The notes beneath the pieces are model-generated. The model saw nothing but the letters and a program-made list of their open reading frames with translations, ran no database searches and was not told the DNA's origin. A stretch of 34,383 nt of DNA. Origin: Bacilli bacterium (GTDB taxonomy: Bacteria > Bacillota_I > Bacilli_A > RF39 > UBA660). The translations under genes were made by a program, and so were the position numbers. Location of the stretch: NCBI GenBank assembly GCA_022791775.1, contig JAAVZT010000011.1:1-34383 (forward strand). The letters are read 5' to 3'. Of the stretch, positions 1 to 8,450 are shown piece after piece; within the stretch, counting starts at the first letter, position 1, and the number at the start of each line of letters is the position of its first letter.

Positions 1-648
1 CATATATTGGAAGTTAATAAATCTCGGAAAATATATTTTCCTTGTTCATCTTTTTCATTCCAATAAGGTAAACTTAAAATCGCTTGAACTTGATCTACAT
101 TACTATTCCATATATTGGAAGTTAATAAATCTCGGAAAATTAGATTTCCTTGTTCATCTTTTTCATCCCAATAAGTTAAACTTAAAATGGATTGTATTTT
201 ATCTACATTACTATTCCATATATTGGAAGTTAATAAATTTCGAAAAATATATTTTCCTTGTTTATCTTTTTCATCCCAATAAGGTAAACTTAAAGTCGCT
301 TGGATTTGATCTACATTACTATGCCATATATTGGAAGTTAATAAATCTCGGAAAATTAGGTTTCCTTCTTGATCAGTTTTCTTCCATTCTAGTATACTTA
401 AAATCGCTTGGACTTGATCTATACTACTATTCCATATATTGGAAGTTAATAAATCTTTGAAAATTAGGGTTTCTTCTTGATCGGTATCCCTCCATTTTGA
501 TAAACTTAAAATGGATTTTATTTGATCTACATTACTATTCCATATACTTGAAATTAATAAATCTCGAAAAATATATTTTCCTTGTTCATCTTTTTCATCC
601 CAATAAGGTAAATCTAAAATTTCTAACATTTTAATATAACTTCTTTTG
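1..648 (-). repeat. Six tandem 108-bp coding repeats
   Basis: The sequence catatattgg or a close variant recurs at 1, 109, 217, 325, 433 and 541, exactly every 108 bases (36 codons). The three leftmost units are nearly identical at the DNA level, including silent positions. The units nearest the start codon (325-648) carry more substitutions, mainly in the second half of the unit. The array continues past the left edge, so the copy number is a minimum. Confidence 0.95.
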
Positions 649-728
649 GCCAATCTTTTATTATTTAAAGATTCCAACCCTTTATCTTTTAATATCTTTT
701 GAAATAAAACATATTCATCCGGATACAT
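1..728 (-). CDS. Tandem 36-residue helical-repeat protein (partial, C-terminus beyond window)
   Basis: Function not recognised. The frame opens with ATG at 728-726, preceded on the minus strand by GGGGCGAGG, a good ribosome binding site, and stays open to the left edge. A unique N-terminus of about 35 residues (starts MYPDEYVLFQKILKDKG) is followed by six copies of a 36-residue unit. The unit can be described as D-L-L-T-S-N-I-W-N-S-N-V-D-Q-I-Q-A-I-L-S, then L-P-Y-W-D-E-K-D-E-Q-G-K-Y-I-F-R. Conserved leucine/isoleucine spacing and two tryptophans suggest two short helices per unit forming a solenoid. There is no signal peptide or membrane segment, so it is probably cytoplasmic. It lies downstream of pyk but behind a terminator. 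Length and spacing recall helix-pair repeats that bind nucleic acid or protein (mTERF, TALE, PPR, TPR), but I see no diagnostic motif of any of these. Confidence 0.8.
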   Translation of the reverse strand, partial: MYPDEYVLFQKILKDKGLESLNNKRLAKRSYIKMLEILDLPYWDEKDEQGKYIFRDLLISSIWNSNVDQIKSILSLSKWRDTDQEETLIFKDLLTSNIWNSSIDQVQAILSILEWKKTDQEGNLIFRDLLTSNIWHSNVDQIQATLSLPYWDEKDKQGKYIFRNLLTSNIWNSNVDKIQSILSLTYWDEKDEQGNLIFRDLLTSNIWNSNVDQVQAILSLPYWNEKDEQGKYIFRDLLTSNI

Positions 729-784
729 TACCTCGCCCCTTTTTTTCGAATTACTATAACACAAATATATTACATTTTCAATTA

Positions 785-815
785 AAAAAAGATTCTACTT
801 TTTAGAATCTTTTTT
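785..815 (-). terminator. Intrinsic terminator of pyk
   Basis: Arms gattcta (791-797) and tagaatc (803-809) pair perfectly. Flanking A and T runs extend the stem and supply a U-tract in both directions. It lies about 45 bases beyond the pyk stop and ahead of the repeat-protein gene. Confidence 0.85.
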
Positions 816-858
816 ATTAATATCTCCTAATTGAGGTTCACATCAAATTGCTGTTTTT

Positions 859-2271
859 TTAATCAATAACTTCAATTTTCATCAAATTAGTAGTTCTAGA
901 AACTTCATTATTTGGGAAGCCACCTGTCAAAATAACAAGATCTCCCTGCTCTAATTGCATAAATTCTTTTGCAGATGCAATGCTATTTAATAAAACCTCA
1001 TCTGTAGAATTCATAACAGGTAAAATAGTCGAATATACACCATAATTTAATGCTAAACGACGACCAGTTTTTTCATCAGGTGCTAACGCTAAAATTGGAG
1101 CTTTTGGTTTCAAATTACTAATAACACGAGCAGTATGTCCACTAATTGTAGCAGCACAAATTAATTTTGCATCTAAACGATCGGATGTATCAACCACCGT
1201 ATTAGCAATCGCTATTGTAACATTATCCAATTTTTTATTTTCAGCAGTATAATCAAATTCAGCATAACGTTCTGTCGTTTCACAAATTTTGGCCATAGCG
1301 GCAACCGTTTCAATTGGATGTTTTCCAACTGTTGTTTCTCCAGATAACATTACTGCATCCGTTCCATCCAAAACCGCATTCGCAATATCACTTGTTTCCG
1401 CTCTTTTCGGACGCATATTTTCCATCATAGTTTCTAACATTTCCGTTGCTACTATACAAATTTTGCCCATACGACGACAAGTCTTAATCATACTTTTTTG
1501 AATAACAGGTAACATCTCACTTGGTACTTCAGAACCTAAATCTCCACGTGCCACCATCGCTCCGTCCGAAACTTCTAAAATCTTTTCCAAATTATCAAGT
1601 CCTAATTGATTTTCTATTTTACAAATAATTTGGATATCTTCTCTACCATATTCTTTTAAAATTTCTTTTACTTCTAAAACATTTTCTGGTGTTGATACAA
1701 AAGAAATAGCTAAAAACTCTCCTCCATGTTCACAGGCATATTTAATATCTTCGCGATCTAAATCACTAACATAAGGAATATCTAAATCCACTCCTGGAAC
1801 ACTCAAACTTTTTTTATTTCCAAGAACTCCACCATTCACTATTTCACAAGTAACGCCGTCCTCTTCTGTACTAATCACTTTTAATTTCATTTTGGCATTT
1901 TCTAAATAAAAATCATCACCAGGTTTTAAAGAATCTAAAGCTTCAGGATGATTTACAGAAAACCGTTCACTCGTTCCTAAAACCATTTCTTTCACAATGC
2001 GAATTGTCTTTCCCGAAACTAACTCTATAGCATCATTTTCCATCATTCCAGAACGAAATTCTGGTCCTTTTGTATCCCATAATATTGCGACATTTACACC
2101 AGTTCTTTTTCTCACTTCTCTAACTGAATCACATGCTTTTTGTCTTTCTTCCAAAGTTGCATGTGTAAAATTAATTCTAGCAATATTCATACCAGCTAAA
2201 ACCATTTTTTCCATTACATCTACTTCATTACTTGCTGGTCCAATACTACAAACAATTTTTGTTTTTTTCAT
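859..2271 (-). CDS. pyk: Pyruvate kinase
   Basis: Catalyses phosphoenolpyruvate + ADP to pyruvate + ATP, the last step of glycolysis, in the cytoplasm. At 470 residues it has the normal length of the short form, with no extra C-terminal PEP-utiliser domain. The (beta/alpha)8 barrel shows IARINFTH (30-37), DTKGP (66-70), the catalytic lysine in KIEN (218-221), the metal-binding VARGDLG (240-246) and DAVMLSGET (305-313). The mobile B domain fills roughly 72-168, and the C-terminal allosteric domain begins near 340. The ATG has a GGGAG binding site upstream. A promoter lies at 2302-2331 and a terminator at 785-815, so it is probably monocistronic. Small departures from the usual sequence (LWDTKGPEFR, GDLGSEVP) do not touch catalytic residues. 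Confidence 0.97.
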   Translation of the reverse strand: MKKTKIVCSIGPASNEVDVMEKMVLAGMNIARINFTHATLEERQKACDSVREVRKRTGVNVAILWDTKGPEFRSGMMENDAIELVSGKTIRIVKEMVLGTSERFSVNHPEALDSLKPGDDFYLENAKMKLKVISTEEDGVTCEIVNGGVLGNKKSLSVPGVDLDIPYVSDLDREDIKYACEHGGEFLAISFVSTPENVLEVKEILKEYGREDIQIICKIENQLGLDNLEKILEVSDGAMVARGDLGSEVPSEMLPVIQKSMIKTCRRMGKICIVATEMLETMMENMRPKRAETSDIANAVLDGTDAVMLSGETTVGKHPIETVAAMAKICETTERYAEFDYTAENKKLDNVTIAIANTVVDTSDRLDAKLICAATISGHTARVISNLKPKAPILALAPDEKTGRRLALNYGVYSTILPVMNSTDEVLLNSIASAKEFMQLEQGDLVILTGGFPNNEVSRTTNLMKIEVID

Positions 2272-2301
2272 TTCTACACTCCCAATCTCTAATGCCTTTA
2301 G

Positions 2302-2331
2302 ATTATACTATAAAATTCATCTAAATTGCAA
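2302..2331 (-). promoter_or_regulatory. Promoter of pyk
   Basis: On the minus strand TTGCAA (2326-2331) is followed after 18 bases by TATAAT (2302-2307), about 30 bases upstream of the pyk start. The rest of the gap up to 2503 is AT-rich with no gene visible. Confidence 0.7.
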
Positions 2332-2503
2332 TATTTTTACTTATTTTTATGCAAAATAAAGCGAATTATTCTCTCTTAATTAAAAAAATATTTTATACAA
2401 ATTTCTAACAAACAAAAAAATATTTTTATTGTTTTTTAATACTAAAACTTAATTTAAAAAAATCATCCAATGCTAGAATAAAACCAATTTTATAGGTGAT
2501 GAA

Positions 2504-3769
2504 ATGACAAACTACAATTTATTTATTCAATCCAAACTTCCAAATATATTAAATTTAGAAGAATTACTAAACTATTTCGAAAAATATCATAAAGGTGATC
2601 AAGAAGCAAGAGAAATCATTATCAATCACAATTTAAAACTAGTTATAAATCGCGTACTAACCAAATTTTTAAATACCCCATATGATACAAACGAACTGGT
2701 ATCCGTAGGAATAATAGGTTTAATTAAAGGAGTTGATACATTTGATATAAATAAAAAGATAAACTTTTCTACTTATGCCATCCGATGCATTGATAACGAA
2801 ATATTAATGTTTTTAAGAAAAAACAAAAAGCATTTAAAGGTAGATAGTCTAGATCAAAAAATAAATATAGAGGAAAAAAAACTAGAATTAAAAGACACTT
2901 TACCAGATAATACCCAAAATTTAGTAAAAGATTATGAAAAAAAAGAAAGTTATCAAATTCTATATCAAGTAATCGAAAAATTAAATAAAAGAGATCAACA
3001 AATTATCACTTTAGCATTTGGCTTATATAATCAAAAACCAGAAACGCAAAAACAAATTGCTAAAAAATTAAATGTATCACAATCTCAGGTATCAAGATTA
3101 ATAAAGCAAATACTAAAAATATTAAAAAAAGAATTAGAACAAAATCCAAAATTAACCCAAAAAGAGAAAGGAAAAAAAGCTATGCCAAGAAAAACCCAAA
3201 CTATTTATGAATATTTTAATCAATATTCCAAAATACAGATTAATCAAATGATTGAAAGCTTATCAGAAGAAGAGAAAAAAATCTTTAACCTTCGTTTTGG
3301 AAACGATTTAGAAAAAGAACCACAAAAAAACGATGAATGGAACAATGAACAAAGAGATTTATACTATGGAAAGTTACTTCCAAAAATGAAGCGAATTCTT
3401 AAAAATGCTACAAAAGAAAATAAAAATATAGAACAAAAAACTTCTAAAGTTTTATTAAAAATGCAATCTGTCTCTTCTCCAAACAATGAAAGTACAAAAC
3501 AAAATTATCAAATAATTTGCCAAATGCTTCAAACACAAAATTTTTTTCAATTACTGTCGTCTATTTCCCTAAAAGAAGCAATTATTTTCACCTTAAAATT
3601 TGGATGTATAAATGGAAAAATTTATTCAAATCAAAAAATAGCTGAATTTTTAGAATTAGAAGAAAAAGAAGTATTAGAAACAACCAAAAAAATATTATTG
3701 TTATTAAAAGAAAACATAAATCAATTAATAGATCATACTATTACAAACGAAAATTCAAGAACTCTTTAG
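2504..3769 (+). CDS. SigE/SigK-like RNA polymerase sigma factor with long C-terminal extension
   Basis: Residues 25-112 form sigma-70 region 2 of the SigE/SigK type: NHNLKLV (41-47), the ELVSVGIIGLIK-VDTFD helix (64-81) and YAIRCIDNEILMFLRKNKK (91-109), typical of sporulation-type factors. There is no region 3. Region 4 follows (about 150-210), with a helix-turn-helix at TQKQIAKKLN-VSQSQVSRLI (181-200). Ordinary family members end near residue 215-240; this one has about 200 more residues. Residues 246-300 hold a module with SLSEEEKKIFNLRFGNDLE and YGKLLPKMKRIL. Residues 345-405 hold another region-4-like segment with SNQKIAEFLELEEKEVLE. The start is fixed by AGGTGAT just before the ATG. The aminopeptidase follows 71 bases later on the same strand. 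Whether the organism sporulates cannot be judged here; the factor could serve another regulon. Confidence 0.88.
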   Translation: MTNYNLFIQSKLPNILNLEELLNYFEKYHKGDQEAREIIINHNLKLVINRVLTKFLNTPYDTNELVSVGIIGLIKGVDTFDINKKINFSTYAIRCIDNEILMFLRKNKKHLKVDSLDQKINIEEKKLELKDTLPDNTQNLVKDYEKKESYQILYQVIEKLNKRDQQIITLAFGLYNQKPETQKQIAKKLNVSQSQVSRLIKQILKILKKELEQNPKLTQKEKGKKAMPRKTQTIYEYFNQYSKIQINQMIESLSEEEKKIFNLRFGNDLEKEPQKNDEWNNEQRDLYYGKLLPKMKRILKNATKENKNIEQKTSKVLLKMQSVSSPNNESTKQNYQIICQMLQTQNFFQLLSSISLKEAIIFTLKFGCINGKIYSNQKIAEFLELEEKEVLETTKKILLLLKENINQLIDHTITNENSRTL

Positions 3770-3840
3770 CTATCCCAAAATAAAAATTAAAAAACAAGAA
3801 TATTTTTAAAAGAGTTGGAAAAAATAAAAAAGTGATAAAT

Positions 3841-5133
3841 ATGCAAAAAGAAAAATATACCAAAGATTTGCTTGATTTTATCAAGCGTGGAACTTGTACC
3901 TATACAGTTAAAGAAGAAATCAAAAAAGAGCTAGAAAACCAAGGATTTCAAGAACTATTCGAAGAAGATAGCTGGAAATTAACAGCAGGAAAATATTTTA
4001 TTTGTCGAAATGATTCATCTTGTATTGCCTTTCATATAGGTAAACATTATCAAAACGGATTTAACATTATCACTACTCATTCAGACACTCCAGCTCTTTT
4101 AATTAAGCCTCAAAACGAAATATTCGAAAATGGTTATTTAAAAATAAATGTTATGCCTTACGGGGGACTACTAAATTACGGATGGCTCGACCGTCCTTTA
4201 TCCATAGCTGGAAGAATCATTTTAAAAAAAGAAAATACCCTAGAAAGCAAAATCATTGACTTACAATCTCCTCTTTTAGTCATTCCAAGTATTGCAATTC
4301 ATCAAAATGAAAAAGCCAATACAAGTTTGGATTTAAATAAACAAGTCGATTTAATCCCTATCATTGGCTTAAAAGAAGAAAAAGATATTCTTCGTCAGAT
4401 GATTGCAAAACAACTTAATATTAAAAAAGATGAAATTCTAGATTATGATCTTCTTTTATACAACTGTGAAGAACCCCAAATAATTGGTGAAAAAAAAGAT
4501 CTATTATTATCTCCAAGAATTGACAATCTAACGAGTACCTATGCAGCTTTAAAAGCATTTTTAAAAATATCAAATGAACAAAACATCAATGTATTTTGTA
4601 CATTTAATAGCGAAGAAATCGGCTCTTTGACAAAAGAAGGCGCAGATTCAAACTTCTTAATGGATACTTTAAAAAAAATTGCCGCTTCTTTAAAAATTGA
4701 TATTTCAACAAGTCTTTATCAATCTTTTATAATTAGTTCAGATAATACCCACGCAATTCATCCAAATCATCCAGATTTAGGAGACACAACCAATAAAACT
4801 TATTTAAATGAAGGAATTGTTATCAGCAAAGAAATAGATAGTACCACAGATGCTCTATCTTCATCCATTTTTAAACAAATCTGTCAAAAAGCAAAAGTTC
4901 CTTATCAAGATAGTACATCGAGAAATGATATGACCACCGGTAGTACACTATCTGGTATTTCTCTAAGACATGTTAGTGTAACATCCATTGATATTGGATT
5001 AGCACAACTAGCAATGCATTCCTCTATAGAATGTATTGGAAAAAACGATGTTTATAATCTATATCAAGCCTTTTTAGAATTTTATCAAACCACTTTAAAA
5101 AAAGAGAAAAAAAATACAAAACTTACTTATTAG
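3841..5133 (+). CDS. M18 family metalloaminopeptidase
   Basis: A cytosolic zinc/cobalt aminopeptidase that removes N-terminal residues from peptides (family M18, aspartyl aminopeptidase-like). Visible metal and catalytic motifs are HSD (80-82), SPRIDNL, NSEEIGS with the paired glutamates, SSDNTHAIHPNHPD, and a final MHSSIE histidine. The product is 430 residues, normal for M18. I place the start at ATG 3841. An in-frame GTG at 3832 is part of the ribosome binding site AGTGAT, which sits four bases before the ATG, the same arrangement seen at 13691-13701. The 3' end overlaps the convergent RDD gene by 11 bases, and a shared bidirectional terminator lies in the overlap. It may be co-transcribed with the sigma factor upstream. 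Confidence 0.92.
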   Translation: MQKEKYTKDLLDFIKRGTCTYTVKEEIKKELENQGFQELFEEDSWKLTAGKYFICRNDSSCIAFHIGKHYQNGFNIITTHSDTPALLIKPQNEIFENGYLKINVMPYGGLLNYGWLDRPLSIAGRIILKKENTLESKIIDLQSPLLVIPSIAIHQNEKANTSLDLNKQVDLIPIIGLKEEKDILRQMIAKQLNIKKDEILDYDLLLYNCEEPQIIGEKKDLLLSPRIDNLTSTYAALKAFLKISNEQNINVFCTFNSEEIGSLTKEGADSNFLMDTLKKIAASLKIDISTSLYQSFIISSDNTHAIHPNHPDLGDTTNKTYLNEGIVISKEIDSTTDALSSSIFKQICQKAKVPYQDSTSRNDMTTGSTLSGISLRHVSVTSIDIGLAQLAMHSSIECIGKNDVYNLYQAFLEFYQTTLKKEKKNTKLTY

Positions 5134-5149
5134 ATTTTGTATTTTTTTT
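5107..5149. terminator. Bidirectional terminator inside overlapping convergent gene ends
   Basis: A perfect 15-bp stem pairs 5107-5121 with 5135-5149 around a 13-base loop. Each arm has an eight-base A or T run, giving a U-tract in both directions. It contains the stop codons of both the aminopeptidase (plus) and the RDD gene (minus). Confidence 0.88.
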
Positions 5150-5788
5150 GGCTATAATAACCGTTTCTTCTTTTGAAACATTTCCTTCATTTTCTTGTAC
5201 TACGATGGTACCACAACACAAATCATGTAATCCTCGAGAATCAGATCGAATCAAAACAAAGAAAACAATAATGTAAAGTAAAATATAACCTACCAAATTA
5301 ATATTTTGATAAATTGTATAATAACGATCAGCCGTCATAAATCCAATCACACCCAATTGGCACAAAGTAACTACAACATTATTTAAAATAACTGCTCGAA
5401 AGAAATAAGAAAAAAAACCTACTTCTTTTGAAGCGTCCACAGCTCGCACCCGAATCTTCAGCATCTTCTTTCCTAATGTTTGACCTCTCATTTGCCATTG
5501 AAATACTCCAAAATATGCTAATATTAAAGCTACATTTAAAATAGTATAACTCATATTATCTCGATTTAATTGGTAAGAAAGTGGAATATATTGCAATTCA
5601 TAATCTTGCTCAGTAATTTCATTACGCGTATATGCTTCATGTAATTCATAAAGTTCATCCAATGAATTTTGATAATTTTTTTGACTATTTGCCAAAAAAG
5701 GAAGAAAAGATAGACAAGAAGCTATCATACTAATAAAAATTAAATCAAACAAATAAGCACAGATTCGCCGCAAATTGATACTTTTCAA
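5123..5788 (-). CDS. RDD family integral membrane protein
   Basis: Small membrane protein of the RDD family. The hallmark INLRRICAYLFDLIF is at the N-terminus, and a further charged motif MRGQTLGKKMLKIRV lies mid-protein, as in the family. Several hydrophobic segments are present, and DSRGLHDLCCGTIVV is near the end. RDD proteins have been linked to ion transport or membrane physiology, but the role here is unknown. The frame is open up to 5872. I favour TTG 5788 because GGTGAT lies four bases upstream, the spacing used by neighbouring genes, and the family begins right at this motif. ATG 5794 or 5800 are alternatives. A TATAAT at 5805-5810 (minus) could be the -10 box and would give a very short leader. 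The long loop between the first two membrane segments is rich in Tyr and Glu. Confidence 0.8.
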   Translation of the reverse strand: MKSINLRRICAYLFDLIFISMIASCLSFLPFLANSQKNYQNSLDELYELHEAYTRNEITEQDYELQYIPLSYQLNRDNMSYTILNVALILAYFGVFQWQMRGQTLGKKMLKIRVRAVDASKEVGFFSYFFRAVILNNVVVTLCQLGVIGFMTADRYYTIYQNINLVGYILLYIIVFFVLIRSDSRGLHDLCCGTIVVQENEGNVSKEETVIIAKKNTKSNK

Positions 5789-5884
5789 AACCATCACCAT
5801 TTTTATTATAACAAGAAGTGCCAAAAAAAGGAAGAAATCTTCAACCAAAAGAAACGACAATCTACTAAACAATTTTTATTTACT

Positions 5885-5912
5885 AAAAAAATCAATACAT
5901 TTCTGTATTGAT
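5885..5912 (-). terminator. Terminator after the FtsX-type permease
   Basis: Arms atcaataca (5891-5899) and tgtattgat (5904-5912) pair perfectly around a 4-base loop. On the minus strand a run of T (5885-5890) follows. Confidence 0.85.
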
Positions 5913-5917
5913 CAAAA

Positions 5918-8449
5918 TTAAATATTTTCATCTCGAATCGCATTTAAAATATTCTCTTTTTTAATTTTGTGAACCGAATAACCCATCGCTAATAATACAA
6001 CGATAAATACACCTAAAATAGCTATCATAACAGCCGTCCATGGAATTAATAATCTGTCTCGTTCTCCAAATCCACTCATAGAATTATGAATTAAAAGAAT
6101 AAAACCAAAAGAAACAGGTAATCCGAACACCAAAGATTTTAATCCAAAGAATAAACTTTCAAATAAAATCATTTTATTAAAACCATTAGGAGTTAGTCCC
6201 ATACTCCGTAACATCGCAAATTCTTTACGCCGTAAATTAATACTGGTATGTATGGTATTAAAAACACTTGTAACCCCAATTAAAGTTACGAGGGAAATAA
6301 ATCCGTATAATAGTATTTTAATAGCTAAAACCATGTTTTTTTCTTCCTGATAAATTATTTGTGGCGAAAACACATTTAAATAAGAATTCTGCTTAGAAAG
6401 AGATTGATACAGCTCTTCATATTCTCTAGAACGAATAAATAAACTATAATACTTATTTTTTAAAATAGATATTGGTTCAAAAACAGTTTGATAAGTAGAT
6501 TCACTTACAAATGCTACAATTTGATTATCATATAATAGATGTTGAAACAATTCAGGAGCTTCTGAAACTTGCTTAACATTTGATACGATATTATTACAAT
6601 CATAAGTAGGCTCTGCATTTTCATTCTCTGTAATGTGTTCTTGACACACTTTAAACTCTGAAAACTCCTTTTGAAATATTTTTCCTTGATAAGAATATCT
6701 TTCATTATTTTTGTAAGAAATGATTTGTCCATGATTTACAAGCAATACAGATTGAGGAGAAGCTGAAACTTGAGTCGCATACTCTAAAAAGTCTGAATCA
6801 CTTAAAACATAAAGATTAACTGTCTCCACAGGGGAATTCATAGTCTTTTTATAATTTTCATAAGCTGAAACGTAATAAGAAGGTTCAAATGGAATAAAAA
6901 CAAAATCTAAAAAGAAAATACTAGACCTGTCAACTCGAGCATCGGTTTGAATTTCTTTCAATTGATCCACAATATTAGTTTCACGATAACTACTTACTTC
7001 AATATCATAAGAATAACGATCTAATGAATTCATAGAAGAAACACCATATCCTAAATAAGCACTAAAAGATAAAAATAACACAATACTAATAAACAAAGAC
7101 AAAACCGTAATTCGATATTTCCGCTTATTCCGTTTCATATTTTTAAAAGCAAGTTCCCCTTCTATTCCAAAAATCCACGTAATAAATTTTGGTGATCGAA
7201 GTTTTCTTCGCGGCATTTTAATATCATCATTCTCTCGAATAGCTACAATAGGAGAAACCTTACTGGCTCTTTTTGCAGGAATAAATGCAGAAAAGAAAAT
7301 AACTAAAACCATAAAGAAAATAGGTATCAAAATATATATCCAATTGAGAACTAATTCAAAATGATAATTCCAAACACTAGATAAAAGATAATTTAAAATT
7401 TGTAAAACAATATAAATTCCTACGAAAGAACCTATAATTCCTAAAGAAATTCCAATTGTCCCTACTACAAAAGCTTCAAAAAATACAGTATGTAGAATTT
7501 GTCGTTTTGTCGCCCCAATACTAGCGTAAAGTCCAAATTGTTTTTTTCGTTCCATAGTAGAAATCGCAAAAGAATTATAAATAACAATAATACATCCAAC
7601 AGATAATAAACCTAAAGCAATACAAAGAACTTCTAAAATAGATTGATTGACATTGCTATATTTAGTTGCTCCGTAATAATAAAGTAAACTCGTATTATAA
7701 TCCAGTTTTGAAGCATCCAAGCCTATGTATTCCGTCATATCTTGCCCAATTTGAAAAGCATCTTTTGGCTTCTTAAACTGAATTAACAGAAAATTATTAT
7801 CAGAATAGGTATTATTCATTGTAAAAAGCGAATACCCAGCTGCCGTAAAGTCCTCAGTATAACTTCTATGAATAATTCCTACAACTTTATATTTTTTTTC
7901 TTTAGTTTGAATAATTTGATCTGGAATCGCTTCATCATAATTTTTATTTTGATATATTATCTCTCCATCATAAAGCCTTGATCCCACATTTAAGGTAAGA
8001 ATATCTCCTACATGGATATTTTTTCCACCATTAGCAGAAATATGATCCGAAATAACAATTTCGTTCTCATTTTCTGGTGCTCTTCCTTCTACAAACTCCA
8101 TATGATCAAAAAATTTAGAAGAACCACCCGCAATATAATAATATGGCTTAGAAGAATTAATAGAATCTTCAAATGGAGCAAAACCAATCGTCGAATAAAA
8201 ATAAGAATCCTCTACATTTAAATTATTTTCAATCATTTGAGCTTGCTCTTTTGTAATATCTAAAAATGTAACATGATGAGCTCCTTGATCCCGAATTGTA
8301 TCTGTTTTCATGGCTTCAATAAAACTTGAAGCCAAAAGACCACAACCAAGCATCAAAGCCATAGATAATACAATTCCCATAATGGTTACAATGGTTCGTT
8401 TAGGATTCATTTTTAAATGTTTGATAGTCAAACGATTTAAAATTTTCAT
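5918..8449 (-). CDS. ABC transporter permease, duplicated FtsX/MacB type
   Basis: An 843-residue membrane protein with two FtsX-like units. Each unit has one membrane helix, an extracellular domain of about 220-240 residues and then three membrane helices. The first helix is near residues 17-40, and three follow between about 275 and 395. The second unit starts after GELAFKNMKRNKRKYR (about 440-470), and the last three helices end the protein. Conserved cytoplasmic signatures are SIGATKRQI and RSMGLTPNGF, each at the helix start that contacts the ATPase. Such permeases are mechanotransmitters for lipoprotein or peptide export and antibiotic detachment. The ATPase gene lies 1 base upstream (GGTGAAATAATATG), so the two form one transporter. 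Substrate unknown. Confidence 0.92.
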   Translation of the reverse strand: MKILNRLTIKHLKMNPKRTIVTIMGIVLSMALMLGCGLLASSFIEAMKTDTIRDQGAHHVTFLDITKEQAQMIENNLNVEDSYFYSTIGFAPFEDSINSSKPYYYIAGGSSKFFDHMEFVEGRAPENENEIVISDHISANGGKNIHVGDILTLNVGSRLYDGEIIYQNKNYDEAIPDQIIQTKEKKYKVVGIIHRSYTEDFTAAGYSLFTMNNTYSDNNFLLIQFKKPKDAFQIGQDMTEYIGLDASKLDYNTSLLYYYGATKYSNVNQSILEVLCIALGLLSVGCIIVIYNSFAISTMERKKQFGLYASIGATKRQILHTVFFEAFVVGTIGISLGIIGSFVGIYIVLQILNYLLSSVWNYHFELVLNWIYILIPIFFMVLVIFFSAFIPAKRASKVSPIVAIRENDDIKMPRRKLRSPKFITWIFGIEGELAFKNMKRNKRKYRITVLSLFISIVLFLSFSAYLGYGVSSMNSLDRYSYDIEVSSYRETNIVDQLKEIQTDARVDRSSIFFLDFVFIPFEPSYYVSAYENYKKTMNSPVETVNLYVLSDSDFLEYATQVSASPQSVLLVNHGQIISYKNNERYSYQGKIFQKEFSEFKVCQEHITENENAEPTYDCNNIVSNVKQVSEAPELFQHLLYDNQIVAFVSESTYQTVFEPISILKNKYYSLFIRSREYEELYQSLSKQNSYLNVFSPQIIYQEEKNMVLAIKILLYGFISLVTLIGVTSVFNTIHTSINLRRKEFAMLRSMGLTPNGFNKMILFESLFFGLKSLVFGLPVSFGFILLIHNSMSGFGERDRLLIPWTAVMIAILGVFIVVLLAMGYSVHKIKKENILNAIRDENI

Positions 8450-8450
8450 A

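Noticed and set aside
1-648. Regularly spaced repeats could be a CRISPR array
   Set aside because: The whole 108-base unit repeats with no unique spacers, and it is an open coding frame with a start codon and ribosome binding site. It is a protein repeat.
1289-2359. Plus-strand open frames opposite pyk
   Set aside because: They lie antisense within a complete, highly conserved pyruvate kinase gene, show no family motif and have no ribosome binding site.
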